Source: Flavobacterium alvei
GTDB taxonomy: Bacteria > Bacteroidota > Bacteroidia > Flavobacteriales > Flavobacteriaceae
Direction: 5' to 3'
Assembly: GCF_002920895.1 (NCBI RefSeq)
Contig: NZ_PQVG01000003.1
Location: 124,001 to 188,000, forward strand
Length of the DNA: 64,000 nucleotides
Positions 45,317 through 54,470 of the stretch are shown one piece after another (position 1 is the stretch's first letter; each line of letters opens with the position of its first letter). Made by a program: the position numbers and the translations under genes. The notes beneath the pieces are model-generated. The model worked only from the letters and a program-made list of their open reading frames with translations. It had not been told where the DNA came from and searched no databases.

Positions 45317-46663
45317 ATGACGATGAATAAGGTTTTAATTAAAAATGCTAAAATAGTTAACGAGGGAACTATTTTTGAAGGAGATGTATTAATAGAAAAC
45401 GACTTAATTGTTGAGATTTCGGATAGTATTAGCGCAAAATCATCTGAGTGTAAAATTATTGATGCCGAAGGAAATTATTTAATTCCAGGGGCAATTGATG
45501 ATCAAGTTCATTTTAGAGAACCTGGACTTACACACAAAGGGGATATTGAGTCAGAATCGAGAGCTGCAGTAGCGGGAGGAATCACATCGTTTATCGAGCA
45601 GCCCAACACGGTTCCAAATGCTGTAACTCAAGAAATCTTAGAAGAAAAATATCAAATTGCGGCTGAAAAATCATATGCAAATTATTCGTTTATGATGGGC
45701 GCAACCAATGATAATTTGGAAGAAGTTTTGAAAACTAACCCGAAAAATGTTGCGGGAATCAAAATATTTTTGGGTTCATCAACAGGAAATATGTTGGTAG
45801 ATAATGAAGTGGTTTTAGAAAAAATATTTTCAAGTACACCGATGCTTATTGCAGTGCATTGTGAAGACGAAACTACCATAAAAAACAATTTAGAAAAATT
45901 TAAAGCTGAATATGGCGAAGATATTCCAGTAACGGCACATCATCTTATAAGAAGTGAAGAAGCTTGTTTTATTTCTTCTTCAAAAGCCGTAGCATTAGCC
46001 AAAAAAACCGGTGCAAGATTGCATATTTTTCATCTTTCAACAGCGAAAGAAATGGAATTGTTTACTAATAAAATTCCATTAGAAGACAAGAAAATAACTG
46101 CCGAAGTTTGTGTGCATCATTTATGGTTTTCCGATGAGGATTATAAGACCAAAGGCAATTTAATAAAATGGAATCCTGCAGTAAAAACCACAAATGACCG
46201 AAAAGTGTTGTGGGACGCATTGGTCGATGGTAGAATTGATGTGATTGCCACAGATCACGCACCTCATACTTTAGAAGAAAAAAAACAATCTTATTTGAAA
46301 GCACCTTCTGGCGGCCCACTAGTGCAACACGCAGTTGTAGCAATGTTTGAAGCCTATCACCAAGGGAAAATTAGTATTGAAAAAATAGTGGAGAAAATGT
46401 GCCACAATCCAGCCAAAATTTTCAAAATAGAAAAACGTGGTTTTATCAAAGAAGGGTATTATGCCGATTTAGTCATCGTAAATTCAGGTTTGCCTTGGAG
46501 TGTAAAAAAGGAAAATATTCTATACAAATGTGGCTGGTCACCGTTTGAAGGTTTTACTTTCAAATCTCGAATTACACATACTTTTGTTAACGGACAAATG
46601 GTGTATTCTGCTTCTAAAGTAAAAGATATTCGTGCTGGAAAAAGATTGACATTTGATAGATAA
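45317..46663 (+). CDS. pyrC: Dihydroorotase (type I)
   Basis: A 448-residue amidohydrolase that cyclises carbamoyl aspartate to dihydroorotate in pyrimidine synthesis. The metal site reads DDQVHFREPG, so the usual first His of the H-x-H pair is Gln63 and His65 is kept. I recall this as common in Bacteroidetes. The probable carboxylated or bridging Lys149 lies in GIKIFLGSSTG, His181 in IAVHCEDE, a further His in LHIFHLSTAKE, and the catalytic Asp in IDVIATDHAPH. Starts at 45317 and 45323 are both possible; an AAGGAA precedes the first. It is in an operon with the glycosyltransferase and a DUF4296 gene. Hydantoinase activity is less likely. Confidence 0.94.
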   Translation: MTMNKVLIKNAKIVNEGTIFEGDVLIENDLIVEISDSISAKSSECKIIDAEGNYLIPGAIDDQVHFREPGLTHKGDIESESRAAVAGGITSFIEQPNTVPNAVTQEILEEKYQIAAEKSYANYSFMMGATNDNLEEVLKTNPKNVAGIKIFLGSSTGNMLVDNEVVLEKIFSSTPMLIAVHCEDETTIKNNLEKFKAEYGEDIPVTAHHLIRSEEACFISSSKAVALAKKTGARLHIFHLSTAKEMELFTNKIPLEDKKITAEVCVHHLWFSDEDYKTKGNLIKWNPAVKTTNDRKVLWDALVDGRIDVIATDHAPHTLEEKKQSYLKAPSGGPLVQHAVVAMFEAYHQGKISIEKIVEKMCHNPAKIFKIEKRGFIKEGYYADLVIVNSGLPWSVKKENILYKCGWSPFEGFTFKSRITHTFVNGQMVYSASKVKDIRAGKRLTFDR

Positions 46664-46672
46664 TATTTAAAT

Positions 46673-47260
46673 ATGAAAAAAATACTTCCATTTTTTATTG
46701 TTTTGTTTATCCTTGTTGGCTGTAAAAAAGAGCTGGTCAAGGAACCAAAACGTCTTATTGAAAGAGAGGAAATGGTAAATATTATGTATGATTTATCACT
46801 GTTGGAAGCCATGAAAGTGGATAATCCAATCTTATTTGATTCTTTAAAAAATAGTCCGAACCAATATATATTTAAAAAATATAAAATAGATAGCATTCAG
46901 TTTGTTCAAAGCAATATCTATTACGCTTCTGATTCTAAAGAATATCAGAAAATGTTCGAAAAAGTTAAAGTTCGATTGGAAAAGGAAAAAATACAATTGG
47001 CATCTTTGCAAAAAGCTGAAGCGAAGAAAGAAATCTTAAAAGCCAAAAAAAAGAAAAAATTACTTGAAAAAAAACAATCCGATTCTATAAAAAGGGTGCA
47101 CATTGAAGTGTCCAAAACCAAGAAGAAGTTAAGCAAAAAAGAAGTCTCAGATTCGATAAAAAAAGCTAAAACTAAAGCGGCAAAAGCTAAAATGACTAGA
47201 GAAATAGATTCACTAAAAAGAATTGTTGCTGAACAAAAAAGAAGGCAACAAATAAAATAG
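46673..47260 (+). CDS. DUF4296 family lipoprotein with lysine-rich coiled-coil tail
   Basis: A 195-residue protein with a lipobox at Cys17 (FILVGC). Residues 25-110 match the DUF4296 pattern (MVNIMYDLSLLEAMK, FKKYKIDSIQFVQSNIYYA, YQKMFEKVKVRLEKEK). The last 90 residues are mostly Lys, Ala, Glu and Ser and should form an extended coiled coil. Function is unknown. It follows pyrC by 9 bases and converges with the epimerase gene with no gap between stops. Confidence 0.88.
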   Translation: MKKILPFFIVLFILVGCKKELVKEPKRLIEREEMVNIMYDLSLLEAMKVDNPILFDSLKNSPNQYIFKKYKIDSIQFVQSNIYYASDSKEYQKMFEKVKVRLEKEKIQLASLQKAEAKKEILKAKKKKKLLEKKQSDSIKRVHIEVSKTKKKLSKKEVSDSIKKAKTKAAKAKMTREIDSLKRIVAEQKRRQQIK

Positions 47261-48250
47261 TTACAACTTCGAAATGTCGTTGATATACTGATGAATGGCT
47301 ATAAATTCAGTTTGCAAAGTAGTCTTAATTTTTGCGTTCGAATAGTGATTTTCAGTATAAGATGCTTTGGCAGTAGCACGATCTAATTTTCTTTTTTGCC
47401 TTAATACATTTGACAAGAACCAATCTATTTTATAGGCAATATTTACCAAAAATGGAGTTGCGTGAATGGTGGGTCTTTTTACTTTCAAAGAATCTGCAAT
47501 AGAATTCAGCAAGTCTTGGAAAGTAATATTTTCTGCAATTAGAGTAAATCTTTCGTTTTTAACGTCGCTATCCATCAATTGAATCATAATTTTTACCACA
47601 TCGGTCACGGCAATAATTCCTGTTGAGCCTTTGGTGAAAAATAACAATCCTTTTTCAACTTTCTTAAAAAGTAATCCGCTGCCTTGTTCCCAAAAACCTG
47701 CTCCAATAATGATTCCAGGATTTACAATTACGGAATTTAAACCTTCTTGTTGCCCTCGCCAAATTTCCATTTCGGCTCCATATTTAGAAATGGCATAATC
47801 ACTATGGGGTTTCTCGGGATTCCATTCGGTTTCTTCTGTAATGGTGTTTTCGTTTTCTTTCAAATCTCCCAATGCAGCAATCGAACTCACAAAACAAAGT
47901 TTTTTTATGCTGTTGAACAAACAAAAATTAACTATGTTAGCCGTTCCTTCTATATTGGTTTTGCGAAGCAAATCTTCGTCTTTTGGGTCAAATGAAATTA
48001 AAGCGGCACAATGATAAACATATTCCACGTTTTTAAAAGCGATTTCCAATGAAGGAATGTCAATAATATCAGCCTGAATCCAGTTTATTTTTTCGAATAA
48101 AGTTTCTTTTTGGTAAATAGAAAAAAGATTTTTGGTTTTTTGAATGGATTCCAAATTACGATATATGGCACGAACACTTTCTCCATTTTCAACTAAATGA
48201 AGCAATAAATGTGCGCCGACTAAACCTGTTCCTCCTGTGACTAAAATCAT
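47261..48250 (-). CDS. NAD-dependent epimerase/dehydratase (extended SDR)
   Basis: A 329-residue cytoplasmic extended short-chain dehydrogenase. The Rossmann motif is VTGGTGLVGAHLL at the N-terminus. The active site is visible as FVSSIAALG (Ser) and SDYAISKYGAE (Tyr-x3-Lys). VIVNPGIIIGAGFWEQG follows. Substrate is unknown; similar proteins act on nucleotide sugars, dihydroflavonol-like or steroid-like compounds, or as reductases. It is the conserved neighbour of the pyrC operon in Flavobacteria and is divergent from tyrS. Confidence 0.9.
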   Translation of the reverse strand: MILVTGGTGLVGAHLLLHLVENGESVRAIYRNLESIQKTKNLFSIYQKETLFEKINWIQADIIDIPSLEIAFKNVEYVYHCAALISFDPKDEDLLRKTNIEGTANIVNFCLFNSIKKLCFVSSIAALGDLKENENTITEETEWNPEKPHSDYAISKYGAEMEIWRGQQEGLNSVIVNPGIIIGAGFWEQGSGLLFKKVEKGLLFFTKGSTGIIAVTDVVKIMIQLMDSDVKNERFTLIAENITFQDLLNSIADSLKVKRPTIHATPFLVNIAYKIDWFLSNVLRQKRKLDRATAKASYTENHYSNAKIKTTLQTEFIAIHQYINDISKL

Positions 48251-48336
48251 TTTGCGAATTTACGAATTACGGATTACGGATTGCGATTTTTTTTCAATTA
48301 ACCGAATAAACAATTAACCGAATCAACATTATATTT

Positions 48337-48344
48337 TATCTTTG
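48337..48344 (+). promoter_or_regulatory. Candidate -7 element (TATCTTTG) for tyrS
   Basis: The octamer matches TA-N2-TTTG, 20 bases before the tyrS ATG. The gap just before it carries ATTACGGATT and CAATTAACCGAAT words. Confidence 0.5.
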
Positions 48345-48363
48345 CCGAAATTGATTTTAAAAA

Positions 48364-49656
48364 ATGAAGAATTTTATAGAAGAAGTCACTTGGAGAGGAA
48401 TGCTCCACGATGTTATGCCAGGCACCGAAGAACATTTGATGGAACAAATGCGTGTGGCCTATGTGGGGATTGACCCAACTGCCGATTCCTTGCATATCGG
48501 GCATTTAGTAGGAGTGATGTTGTTGAAACATTTCCAGTTATCTGGACATAAACCATTAGCTTTAGTGGGAGGAGCCACAGGAATGATTGGGGATCCATCC
48601 GGGAAATCGAACGAAAGAAATTTATTAGACGAAGCCACTTTGCGTCACAATCAAGAAGCCATAAAAGAACAATTATCCCGTTTTTTAGATTTTACTTCCA
48701 ATGCTGAAAATGCTGCCGAATTAGTGAATAATTACGATTGGATGAAGAATTTTTCTTTTCTGGAATTCATTCGTGATGTGGGTAAGCACATTACCGTAAA
48801 TTATATGATGGCGAAAGATTCTGTAAAGAAACGTTTGTCGTCCGAAGCTGCCGAAGGAATGTCTTTCACGGAGTTTACCTATCAATTGGTTCAAGGATAT
48901 GATTTCTTGCATTTGTACAGAGATAAAAGTTGTACGCTACAAATGGGCGGAAGTGACCAATGGGGAAATATTACTACTGGAACTGAATTAGTGAGAAGAA
49001 TAGCCAGCGGAAAAGCGTACGCATTGACTTGTCCGTTAATCACCAAAGCCGATGGAACTAAGTTTGGAAAATCAGAAGGGGGTAATATTTGGTTGGATGC
49101 CGCTAGAACATCGCCTTATAAATTTTACCAATATTGGTTAAATACTTCCGATGTGGATGCTGAGAAATACATCAAGATTTTTACTTTTTTATCGAAAGAG
49201 GAAATAGAAGATTTAACCGAAAAGCATAGAGAAGCACCACATTTGAGATTGTTGCAAAAACGTTTGGCTGAAGAAATCACGGTTATGGTTCATTCTAAAG
49301 AAGATTTAGAAAATGCCATAAAAGCGTCTGGAATTCTTTTTGGAAATTCCAATGCCGAAGATTTAAAACAATTGGACGCTGCGACTTTCTTGGAAGTTTT
49401 TGACGGTGTTCCTCAAGCAGAAATTGCAAAAACTGAAATCGAAGCAGGAATCAATATTGTAGATGTTTTGAACGAAAAAACAGGGTTTTTAAAATCAAAC
49501 GGAGAGGCAAGACGCGCTTTGACTGCCAATTCTATTTCTGTAAACCGTGAAAAAGTAACCGAAGAATTTGTGCTTTCGAGCAAAGATTTGATTAACTACC
49601 AGTTTGTTTTGTTGCAAAGCGGGAAGAAAAATTATTTTGTGGTAAGAGTGGTTTAA
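48364..49656 (+). CDS. tyrS: Tyrosyl-tRNA synthetase
   Basis: A 430-residue class Ic synthetase. The HIGH motif lies in [27 protein letters not shown] is the tyrosine-binding segment. The KMSKS equivalent reads KFGKS in [10 protein letters not shown], as in bacterial TyrRS. A C-terminal S4-like RNA-binding domain (residues 355-430) ends the protein. Length is normal. It is monocistronic, divergent from the epimerase gene, and followed by CTTTGTG word repeats before a convergent LuxE-like gene. Confidence 0.97.
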   Translation: MKNFIEEVTWRGMLHDVMPGTEEHLMEQMRVAYVGIDPTADSLHIGHLVGVMLLKHFQLSGHKPLALVGGATGMIGDPSGKSNERNLLDEATLRHNQEAIKEQLSRFLDFTSNAENAAELVNNYDWMKNFSFLEFIRDVGKHITVNYMMAKDSVKKRLSSEAAEGMSFTEFTYQLVQGYDFLHLYRDKSCTLQMGGSDQWGNITTGTELVRRIASGKAYALTCPLITKADGTKFGKSEGGNIWLDAARTSPYKFYQYWLNTSDVDAEKYIKIFTFLSKEEIEDLTEKHREAPHLRLLQKRLAEEITVMVHSKEDLENAIKASGILFGNSNAEDLKQLDAATFLEVFDGVPQAEIAKTEIEAGINIVDVLNEKTGFLKSNGEARRALTANSISVNREKVTEEFVLSSKDLINYQFVLLQSGKKNYFVVRVV

Positions 49657-49682
49657 ATCTAACGTGAGATGGCTAAGTTTCT

Positions 49683-49717
49683 CTTTGTGAACTTTGTCCT
49701 TCTTCGAGTCTTTGTGG
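49683..49717. repeat. CTTTGTG word repeats after tyrS
   Basis: TCTTTGTGAACTTTGTCC and TCTTTGTGGTT recur within 35 bases between the convergent tyrS and LuxE-like stops. No hairpin is formed. Confidence 0.55.
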
Positions 49718-50713
49718 TTAAATCACCATCAAATTACAACCCCGAATATCTGAATTATCAAAACGTCCCAATACCTCGAAAGAGTTGTTGGGATTTTTTT
49801 TACCCAAATCCTGCGTGGCAATAAAGGAGCAGGAATTGATGTTGGCCAAATCAATCACGTTGATGCCGCCTGTTTTTCCTTGTTGAACATAAGTCAACGC
49901 ATCTTCAGTATCGCGAACTAGTATTTGCATCCAAGAAGGGCATTCAAACACACCATTCCCGAGGGAATACGCTTGCGACAACAATTCGGTCATACCGTAT
50001 TCTGAATGAATGGCGGTGACGCCAAAACCTTCGCAAAGTTGTTGGTGCAATTCTTCTCGAATCATTTCCTTTCGTTTGCCTTTCATTCCACCCGTTTCCA
50101 TAATGATGGTGTTTTGCAAATCAAATTTTTGTTTTTCAATTAAATCCAATAAAGCATAAGTCACGCCAATCAAAATCACATTTTGTCCTAAATTGTCCAG
50201 TCGAATTAATTTTTCGATGAGTTCTTCGTGGTTGTGCAGGTAAAAACCGCTTTCAGGATTATTGGTCATTTGAATTAAATCTTCGACCATATATATTAAT
50301 GACGAACCTTCACGTTCCAAATAGGATGGAAGTAAAGCTAGAACTACATAATCTTCGATATTACCATAAAACTGAGAAAATCCTTTTCGATAGCTTTCTT
50401 CATATAGAAAAACATCAGTAACGAAATGTTTGCTGGTTGCCATTCCGGTTGTGCCGCTGCTGGTAAAAATGGCTTTGGCGGTATTGGTATTAGAAACTAC
50501 AGTATGACTTTTGAAAAATTGAATCGGTAAAAAAGGAATTTGTTCCAACGATTTTACTTTTCGCACATCGGTTTTTAGAAAATCACAAAATTCTCTGTAA
50601 ACCAAGTTGTTTTCGTATTGGAAACGAAAGGTTTTCAAGGCAATTTTTTCGAATTGCTTTTGGCTTGAAATGGCAAATATGTCGGGAGTTGGAATCAAGA
50701 ATTTTTTTTGCAA
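49718..50713 (-). CDS. LuxE-like acyl-activating protein
   Basis: A 331-residue protein of the LuxE / acyl-protein synthetase family within the ANL adenylating fold. IFTSSGTTGMATSK is the phosphate-binding loop. METGGMKGKRKEM and HSEYGMTELLSQAY are the motifs for adenylate formation and acyl binding. The frame opens with a TTG at 50713 after an in-frame stop, and the first internal ATG is about 90 codons in, so TTG is taken as the start. In lux systems the enzyme activates fatty acids. Here no luciferase or reductase genes are near, so a role in lipid or surface-polymer synthesis is more likely. Confidence 0.85.
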   Translation of the reverse strand: MQKKFLIPTPDIFAISSQKQFEKIALKTFRFQYENNLVYREFCDFLKTDVRKVKSLEQIPFLPIQFFKSHTVVSNTNTAKAIFTSSGTTGMATSKHFVTDVFLYEESYRKGFSQFYGNIEDYVVLALLPSYLEREGSSLIYMVEDLIQMTNNPESGFYLHNHEELIEKLIRLDNLGQNVILIGVTYALLDLIEKQKFDLQNTIIMETGGMKGKRKEMIREELHQQLCEGFGVTAIHSEYGMTELLSQAYSLGNGVFECPSWMQILVRDTEDALTYVQQGKTGGINVIDLANINSCSFIATQDLGKKNPNNSFEVLGRFDNSDIRGCNLMVI

Positions 50714-50728
50714 AAGTAATTAAATAAA

Positions 50729-50758
50729 AAAAACTCCAACTTTGCAATTGGAGTTTTT
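50729..50758 (-). terminator. Intrinsic terminator after the first T9SS protein gene
   Basis: AAAAACTCCAA (50729-50739) pairs with TTGGAGTTTTT (50748-50758), an 11-bp stem, directly downstream of the stop at 50780 on the minus strand. Confidence 0.85.
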
Positions 50759-50779
50759 AGAAATATAGTTTGAAATTAA

Positions 50780-51709
50780 TTATTCTATAATTAATTTTTT
50801 GGTATCTGTTTTTCCTTCTTCCGTAATTTTTACTATGTAACTTCCGGCTCTCAAGCTAGAAACATTAACAGTGCTATTTGAAGTTTTAGTATTCAAAACT
50901 TGTTTTCCTAATAGATCAAAAACAGAAACTGATTTTGCTTCGCTACTGTTTGAAGTGATATATAAAGTTCCTTTAGAAACAGGATTTGGATACATATTTA
51001 AGCCAGCAATGGTGTTTTGTTTAACTCCTAAAACTTGATTAACACTTATGATAAAATTATCGATGGCATACATTCCATTGGTTCCAGAGTCGTTTGTATC
51101 TACCCATTTAATCCATAAATTGGCTCCATTTGCCCAATTCAATCCAGAAATTATATTTGCCATATTAGTGTAATTAGCTGATAAATTTCCATTGACTGCC
51201 GAATTAGTAGTGGCTAATGTTAATTTTTCGTTTAAATTTAAGGTGCTTACAGGAGTCCAAGTTCCAGTACTTAAGCTTGTAGCATCTAAACTATAATAAA
51301 AAGCAACTGTTTCATTTATGCCTGCGTTTCCTGATTCTTTCCATTGCTCCATTCTAGTTTGGATGGATATTTTTGAAACTGTACTACCGGTATTGTTTTG
51401 AAAAACGGCACCTAAGGCAGGAGTTATTGTAGCATCTGCCAATGTTCCAAAAGCTCTTTCTTCGTCTCCTATTGCACCAACATTGTAAGCATTTCCAGTA
51501 CTTGCTACGCCATTTGTTACAGCCATGGATAATGTTGCTCCGTTACTAATGTTAATCGCAGTCCAACCAGGAAGGTAAGTTGTTAGAGTAGCACCCATTC
51601 CGCTGAAATCCTCAATGTAAGGAACATTTACTCCAATAAGACCGATGGGTGTTTGTCCAAAGGACAAAGAGGCCAATAAAACAAATGATAATGTGTAAAG
51701 TTTTTTCAT
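50780..51709 (-). CDS. Secreted protein with T9SS type A sorting domain
   Basis: A 309-residue protein. Residues 1-18 form a signal peptide (SLSFGQ). The middle (residues 25-225) is a beta-sandwich resembling cleaved-adhesin or choice-of-anchor domains (VPYIEDFSGM, YAIDNFIISV). The C-terminal 75 residues are a type A sorting domain (NMYPNPVSKGTLYITS, VFDLLGKQVL, SLRAGSYIVKI, KKLIIE). It should pass the inner membrane by Sec and the outer membrane by type IX secretion, ending outside or on the cell. The protein encoded next to it, at 51901, shares the signal-peptide and sorting-domain sequence. Confidence 0.9.
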   Translation of the reverse strand: MKKLYTLSFVLLASLSFGQTPIGLIGVNVPYIEDFSGMGATLTTYLPGWTAINISNGATLSMAVTNGVASTGNAYNVGAIGDEERAFGTLADATITPALGAVFQNNTGSTVSKISIQTRMEQWKESGNAGINETVAFYYSLDATSLSTGTWTPVSTLNLNEKLTLATTNSAVNGNLSANYTNMANIISGLNWANGANLWIKWVDTNDSGTNGMYAIDNFIISVNQVLGVKQNTIAGLNMYPNPVSKGTLYITSNSSEAKSVSVFDLLGKQVLNTKTSNSTVNVSSLRAGSYIVKITEEGKTDTKKLIIE

Positions 51710-51852
51710 TTGGATAAATTTAGAATTAAGATGTAAATATAGTAAGTATTTTCTTTGTAAGAAAGAAAAATCTACTTTTTTTCTTACTTATCGGTTTTTA
51801 ATTAATTGCCAGTGAAACTTTTAGATGTAATTTAACGTGTGATTAAAACAAA

Positions 51853-51880
51853 AAAAGCCCTAATTTTCATTAGAGCTTTT
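51853..51880 (-). terminator. Intrinsic terminator after the second T9SS protein gene
   Basis: AAAAGCCCTAA (51853-51863) pairs with TTAGAGCTTTT (51870-51880) with one mismatch, 21 bases after the stop at 51901. Confidence 0.7.
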
Positions 51881-51900
51881 AAAAGAATATGGTAAATTAA

Positions 51901-52884
51901 TTACTCAATAATTAATTTTCTTGTATCGGTTTTTCCTTCTTCAGTAATTTTTACAATGTAAGCACCGCCTTTTAAGTTGGAAACGTTTACAGCATTGTTT
52001 GAAGTTTTAGTGTTTAAAACTTGTTTTCCTAAAATGTCATAAACCGCTACGGTTTTTGCTTCACTACTGTTTGAAGTGATGTATAAAGTACCATCAGTTA
52101 CTGGATTTGGATAGATATTTAATCCAGCGATTTCGTTTTGTTTTGCGGATAAAACAAGCGTAGAAGTTGTAACATAAGCCCAAGTGCTTCCAGCTCTTAC
52201 ATCATCATATTCAACATTTCCAGTTCCAATTGTTGCATTTCCAGCTTGTCTTAAGCAAATACTTGCAATTGAGGCTGGAGCAGCAGTTGTTCCTGTTGCA
52301 TTTGTTAGACCTGGTATAGGTTCGGTACTATCTAATGCTGGATTTACAAATAAATAAGCTGTGTTGTTTGATCTGTCATATTTAACTACTACAAAAACAG
52401 GTGTACCTGTAGGATAATCGGTTGTCAGATAAGTTGGTGTAGTTCCTGTACCGCTAGTATTTACAAGTCCAATATTAAAAGTATTTGCGGCAACACCCGT
52501 TTTAAGCATTAACCTTCCATACAATCCAGTAACAGTAGCTCCTACTTGTGCGCCAAGAGAGATTGAATAATCCCCAGTAGTTGTTAAGCCAGTAGTGTTT
52601 GGCAAGTTTAAAACCGCTGAATAGTATGCGGTAGTGGTGATTGCGGTACCAACACTTTTATTCATGTCTTCTGAGTTTCCTGCAACTAATGCGATTTTAT
52701 TTCCAGTTGGTGTTAATCCTGAATAAGTTAATGAACCAGATGAGATAGTTAATTGACTTGCTGTTCCACTGTGAAGTGTCCAGCCATTTGCGCTTAATAA
52801 ACCTGTTCCAGTAAAAGTGTCTGTTACTTGACCAAATGACAAAGTGCTCAATAAAATAAAAGATAAAGCGTAAAATTTTTTCAT
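51901..52884 (-). CDS. Secreted protein with T9SS type A sorting domain, paralogue of the adjacent gene
   Basis: A 327-residue protein with signal peptide MKKFYALSFILLSTLSFGQ. The middle (20-240) is a Thr/Gly/Asn-rich beta-sandwich similar to concanavalin-like cargo (TGTGLLSANGWTLHSG, VEYDDVRAGSTW). The sorting domain (IYPNPVTDGTLYITS onward) is nearly identical to that of the gene at 50780, while the cargo region is different, as expected after duplication with cargo exchange. It likely reaches the cell surface by type IX secretion. No enzymatic motif is recognised. Confidence 0.88.
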   Translation of the reverse strand: MKKFYALSFILLSTLSFGQVTDTFTGTGLLSANGWTLHSGTASQLTISSGSLTYSGLTPTGNKIALVAGNSEDMNKSVGTAITTTAYYSAVLNLPNTTGLTTTGDYSISLGAQVGATVTGLYGRLMLKTGVAANTFNIGLVNTSGTGTTPTYLTTDYPTGTPVFVVVKYDRSNNTAYLFVNPALDSTEPIPGLTNATGTTAAPASIASICLRQAGNATIGTGNVEYDDVRAGSTWAYVTTSTLVLSAKQNEIAGLNIYPNPVTDGTLYITSNSSEAKTVAVYDILGKQVLNTKTSNNAVNVSNLKGGAYIVKITEEGKTDTRKLIIE

Positions 52885-52988
52885 AACATTTGTTTTAAAT
52901 TAGTTATACAAATATAACAATAAAATCGCTTTGTAAGAATAAAGCAATGTAAAAAAAACATTAAATTGTGAAAAAATATGAGATTCTT

Positions 52989-53330
52989 TTACCGAACGAT
53001 AAGTTTTCGGGTTGCAGTAGATTCAGCTTCGTTGATCTTGATGATGTAAACTCCAGGAGTTAAATTAGAAATATTAAGTTCTTTTGAACTCAATGTGGTT
53101 TGAAGCACTTTTTTTCCTAAAACATCAAAGATGGTGATGTCTTTATCAAGATCATTTTTTGATGTGATATATACTTTTCCATTACTCACAGGATTAGGGT
53201 ACAAGTTTAACCCTTCAATAACTGTAGTTTCTTGAAGTTTGGATTGTTGCTTACCTTCTTGAGCTGAAACGCTCAAAGTGAAGAAAAAACCCAATAAAAG
53301 AGTAATATAAAAGTAATTTTTTGCCATCAT
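52989..53330 (-). CDS. Minimal T9SS protein: signal peptide plus sorting domain
   Basis: A 113-residue protein from the ATG at 53330 (a second ATG follows immediately at 53327). The frame reaches 53369 only through a TTG and is not a better start. A signal peptide ending SVSAQ is followed by about 15 residues of linker (EGKQQSKLQETTVIE). The rest is a complete type A sorting domain (GLNLYPNPVSNGKVYITS, IFDVLGKKVL, LTPGVYIIKI, RKLIVR). There is essentially no cargo. It may be a sorting-system accessory or decoy, or a remnant of a lost larger gene. It is expressed away from the two-component pair at 53749. Confidence 0.85.
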   Translation of the reverse strand: MMAKNYFYITLLLGFFFTLSVSAQEGKQQSKLQETTVIEGLNLYPNPVSNGKVYITSKNDLDKDITIFDVLGKKVLQTTLSSKELNISNLTPGVYIIKINEAESTATRKLIVR

Positions 53331-53748
53331 ATAGATTTGGAGTTGTAAAGATATAAAAAAACATTTCAAATTTTATACCAAAATTTATAAAATTGCGTTA
53401 AAGTGGGTTTTTAAAATTGAAATTCAGAAAAGTTTGATAATAATTTGATTCTTTACTTTTCAATTTGTGATGGTGATAATTAGATTTTTAATAAAAATCT
53501 GAGACATTTTTTTGCTTCATTAGAAAATTGTATTACTTGTATTTAAAGAATTTATTAGTTGAATTTTCTAAATAAGTAAATTTTAGGGAAGGTTTAAATG
53601 AGTAAATTATTATAATTTTGTTATTCCAGTGTTATTAATTTGTTTCGGATGTATTACCAAATAGTTAACTTATAAAAAACGGTTTTACAGATGCAATTGT
53701 TTTGTTTTATATTTACCTTTACAAACCTAAAAGCAGTATTGTGCTATT
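53331..53748. other. AT-rich intergenic region without recognised gene
   Basis: This 418-base divergent gap between the minimal T9SS gene and the PhoB-like gene shows no ORF of note. A TACCTTTA near 53713 is one base off TA-N2-TTTG and could serve the PhoB-like gene. No TTAACAT direct repeat is seen here. Confidence 0.5.
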
Positions 53749-54432
53749 ATGAAAAAACGAAACACCAAGATTTTATTAGTCGATGACGAACCAGATATTT
53801 TAGAAATTGTTGGTTACAATCTCAGTCAAGAAGGCTATCAAATTTATACCGCTTCAAACGGAAAAGAGGCTGTTGCTAAAGCTAAAAAAGAAATCCCAGA
53901 CCTTATTATTATGGATGTAATGATGCCAGAAATGGATGGAATGGAAGCTTGTGAAATGATTAGAAAAATTCCAGAATTGAATAATGTCATCATTACTTTT
54001 TTGACTGCCCGAAGCGAAGATTATTCCCAAGTAGCAGGTTTTGATGCGGGTGCTGATGATTACATATCCAAGCCCATAAAACCCAAAGTGCTTGTTAGTA
54101 AAGTTAAGGCATTGTTAAGAAGGTTGAAAGAGCAGGAAAAAAACAGTGAAACCCTTAATGTTGGCGGAATCGAAATCAATCGTGAAGAATATCAAATCAT
54201 AAAAGAAGGCGTTGTAATTGCTTTGCCTCGAAAAGAGTTTGAATTGTTTTATTTATTAGCTTCAAAACCAGGAAAAGTTTTCAAACGTGATGAAATACTA
54301 GATAAAGTTTGGGGCAACGAAGTGGTGGTTGGCGGAAGAACAATAGATGTTCATATTCGAAAACTTCGTGAAAAAATAGGTGATGATTACTTTAAAACCA
54401 TAAAAGGGGTTGGGTATAAATTTGAAGTGTAA
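53749..54432 (+). CDS. PhoB-like OmpR-family response regulator
   Basis: A 227-residue response regulator. The receiver domain has the acidic pair in LLVDDEPD, phosphoacceptor Asp56 in IIMDVMMPEMDG and Lys108 in DYISKPIKP. The C-terminal winged-helix domain (residues 135-225) has RKEFELFYLLASKPG and RTIDVHIRKLREKIGDD, the OmpR/PhoB recognition helix region. It is 38 bases upstream of a histidine kinase gene and 1.3 kb upstream of a porin and the pst genes, which carry matching direct repeats. Control of phosphate uptake is therefore likely. The assignment as PhoB is by neighbourhood. Confidence 0.92.
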   Translation: MKKRNTKILLVDDEPDILEIVGYNLSQEGYQIYTASNGKEAVAKAKKEIPDLIIMDVMMPEMDGMEACEMIRKIPELNNVIITFLTARSEDYSQVAGFDAGADDYISKPIKPKVLVSKVKALLRRLKEQEKNSETLNVGGIEINREEYQIIKEGVVIALPRKEFELFYLLASKPGKVFKRDEILDKVWGNEVVVGGRTIDVHIRKLREKIGDDYFKTIKGVGYKFEV

Positions 54433-54470
54433 TTTTTGAGTAAATTTGCAATAACAACCAACTCAAAAAA

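Noticed and set aside
46459..46896. Minus-strand open frame across the pyrC end and DUF4296 start
   Set aside because: It is antisense to two genes with recognised families and has no motif of its own.
49718..50713. Part of a lux bioluminescence operon
   Set aside because: Only a LuxE-like protein is present; no luciferase or acyl-reductase genes are near.
53331..53748. Small RNA or ORF in the gap before the PhoB-like gene
   Set aside because: No stable stem, terminator or convincing start codon was found in this AT-rich stretch.
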